In this document: in pieces, positions 14,093 to 14,357 of the stretch
How positions within the stretch are numbered: the stretch's first letter is position 1
Layout: each line of letters opens with the position of its first letter
DNA from: Cellvibrionales bacterium UBA2511
GTDB lineage: Bacteria; Pseudomonadota; Gammaproteobacteria; Pseudomonadales; Porticoccaceae
Length of the DNA stretch: 14,357 nucleotides
Assembly (NCBI GenBank): GCA_002341315.1
Contig: DDNV01000104.1
Location: 28,404-42,760 of the forward strand
Reading direction: 5' to 3'
Made by a program: the position numbers and the translations under genes
The notes under the pieces: model-generated
The model's input: only the letters and a program-made list of their open reading frames with translations
Told to the model about the DNA's origin: nothing
The model's database searches: none

Positions 14093-14357
14093 AAGCTTTG
14101 CCCGCTTTGTGGAAAAAGACCCGTGCGCACAGCCTCGGCGTAGGCGCTCAGTGCAGCCGTCACATCGCCGGTTTCTGCGAGAAAGTTTTTGGCGAAACTG
14201 GGCTGATGGGGTGACAGGCCGAGCATGTCGTAGAGCACCAACACCTGCGCGTCCGTGTCCGCACCTGCACCGATCCCGATCACTGGCGTGGCCAGTGCCT
14301 CGGTAATTGCTTTTGCCAGGGTGGCGGGCACGCACTCCAGTACCAGCAGGTCGATAC
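14089..14357 (-). CDS. panB: 3-methyl-2-oxobutanoate hydroxymethyltransferase, C-terminal part
   Basis: The visible 88 residues are the C-terminal third of PanB, the cytosolic enzyme that adds a hydroxymethyl group from methylene-tetrahydrofolate to alpha-ketoisovalerate in pantothenate (coenzyme A) synthesis. The motifs [28 protein letters not shown] and the tail segment [14 protein letters not shown] are family signatures. The tail ends normally after SGQSF, so the gene is truncated only by the window edge. The remainder and the start lie to the right. Its stop codon (CTA on the plus strand) overlaps the end of the glutathione transferase gene in the 4-bp palindrome CTAG. Confidence 0.95.
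   Translation of the reverse strand, partial: IDLLVLECVPATLAKAITEALATPVIGIGAGADTDAQVLVLYDMLGLSPHQPSFAKNFLAETGDVTAALSAYAEAVRTGLFPQSGQSF

Overview
The window looks like chromosomal DNA of a gammaproteobacterium, probably a marine heterotroph. The reasons are a Mpl–UbiX gene pair of the kind seen in Pseudomonas and relatives, a DTD very close to the E. coli form, a NorR-type sigma-54 activator, and a pyrophosphate-type phosphofructokinase of the kind found in several marine and methylotrophic gammaproteobacteria. Genus placement is a guess. Coding density is high. I see no tRNA, rRNA, insertion sequence, prophage, CRISPR array or other sign of a mobile island. No intergenic gap exceeds about 190 bp.

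Left part (1–7471), housekeeping genes. A partial SelW/Rdx-like gene (minus) diverges from a D-2-hydroxyacid dehydrogenase (hprA-like) followed by dtd. Convergent to these are a pyrophosphate-dependent phosphofructokinase and, just downstream of it, an unrecognised exported protein. Diverging from pfk is a tight plus-strand operon: mpl (murein peptide recycling), ubiX (prenyl-FMN synthesis for ubiquinone) and a DUF2238/YjdF-like membrane protein, joined by a 14-nt and a 1-nt overlap. A metallo-beta-lactamase-fold hydrolase converges on that operon.

Middle part (7575–12638), a nitric oxide response locus and the most informative section. A minus-strand operon encodes Ric/YtfE/ScdA (di-iron protein for repair of damaged iron centres), a single-subunit quinol nitric oxide reductase (qNOR), and a small exported glycine-zipper protein. 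Divergent to it is norR. The 157-bp spacer can be read almost completely: three perfect GGTT-N5-AACC palindromes (NorR sites), the last directly touching the norR start codon; a likely IHF site; a -24/-12 sigma-54 promoter facing ric-norB; and a sigma-70 promoter facing norR whose start would fall inside NorR site 1. Nitric oxide should bind iron in the NorR GAF domain and switch on repair plus reduction of NO. No nitrite or nitrous oxide reductase is present, so detoxification rather than full denitrification is the likely purpose here. The third cistron, the glycine-zipper protein, is the least explained part.

Right part (12639–14357). A serine carboxylesterase converges on norR across a hairpin; a CPY-type glutathione S-transferase diverges from the esterase; and the C-terminal part of panB (pantothenate synthesis) converges on the transferase so closely that the two stop codons share the palindrome CTAG.

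I do not see a wholly new system. The best candidates for something undescribed are the glycine-zipper protein in a NorR-driven operon and the exported protein of unknown function after pfk.
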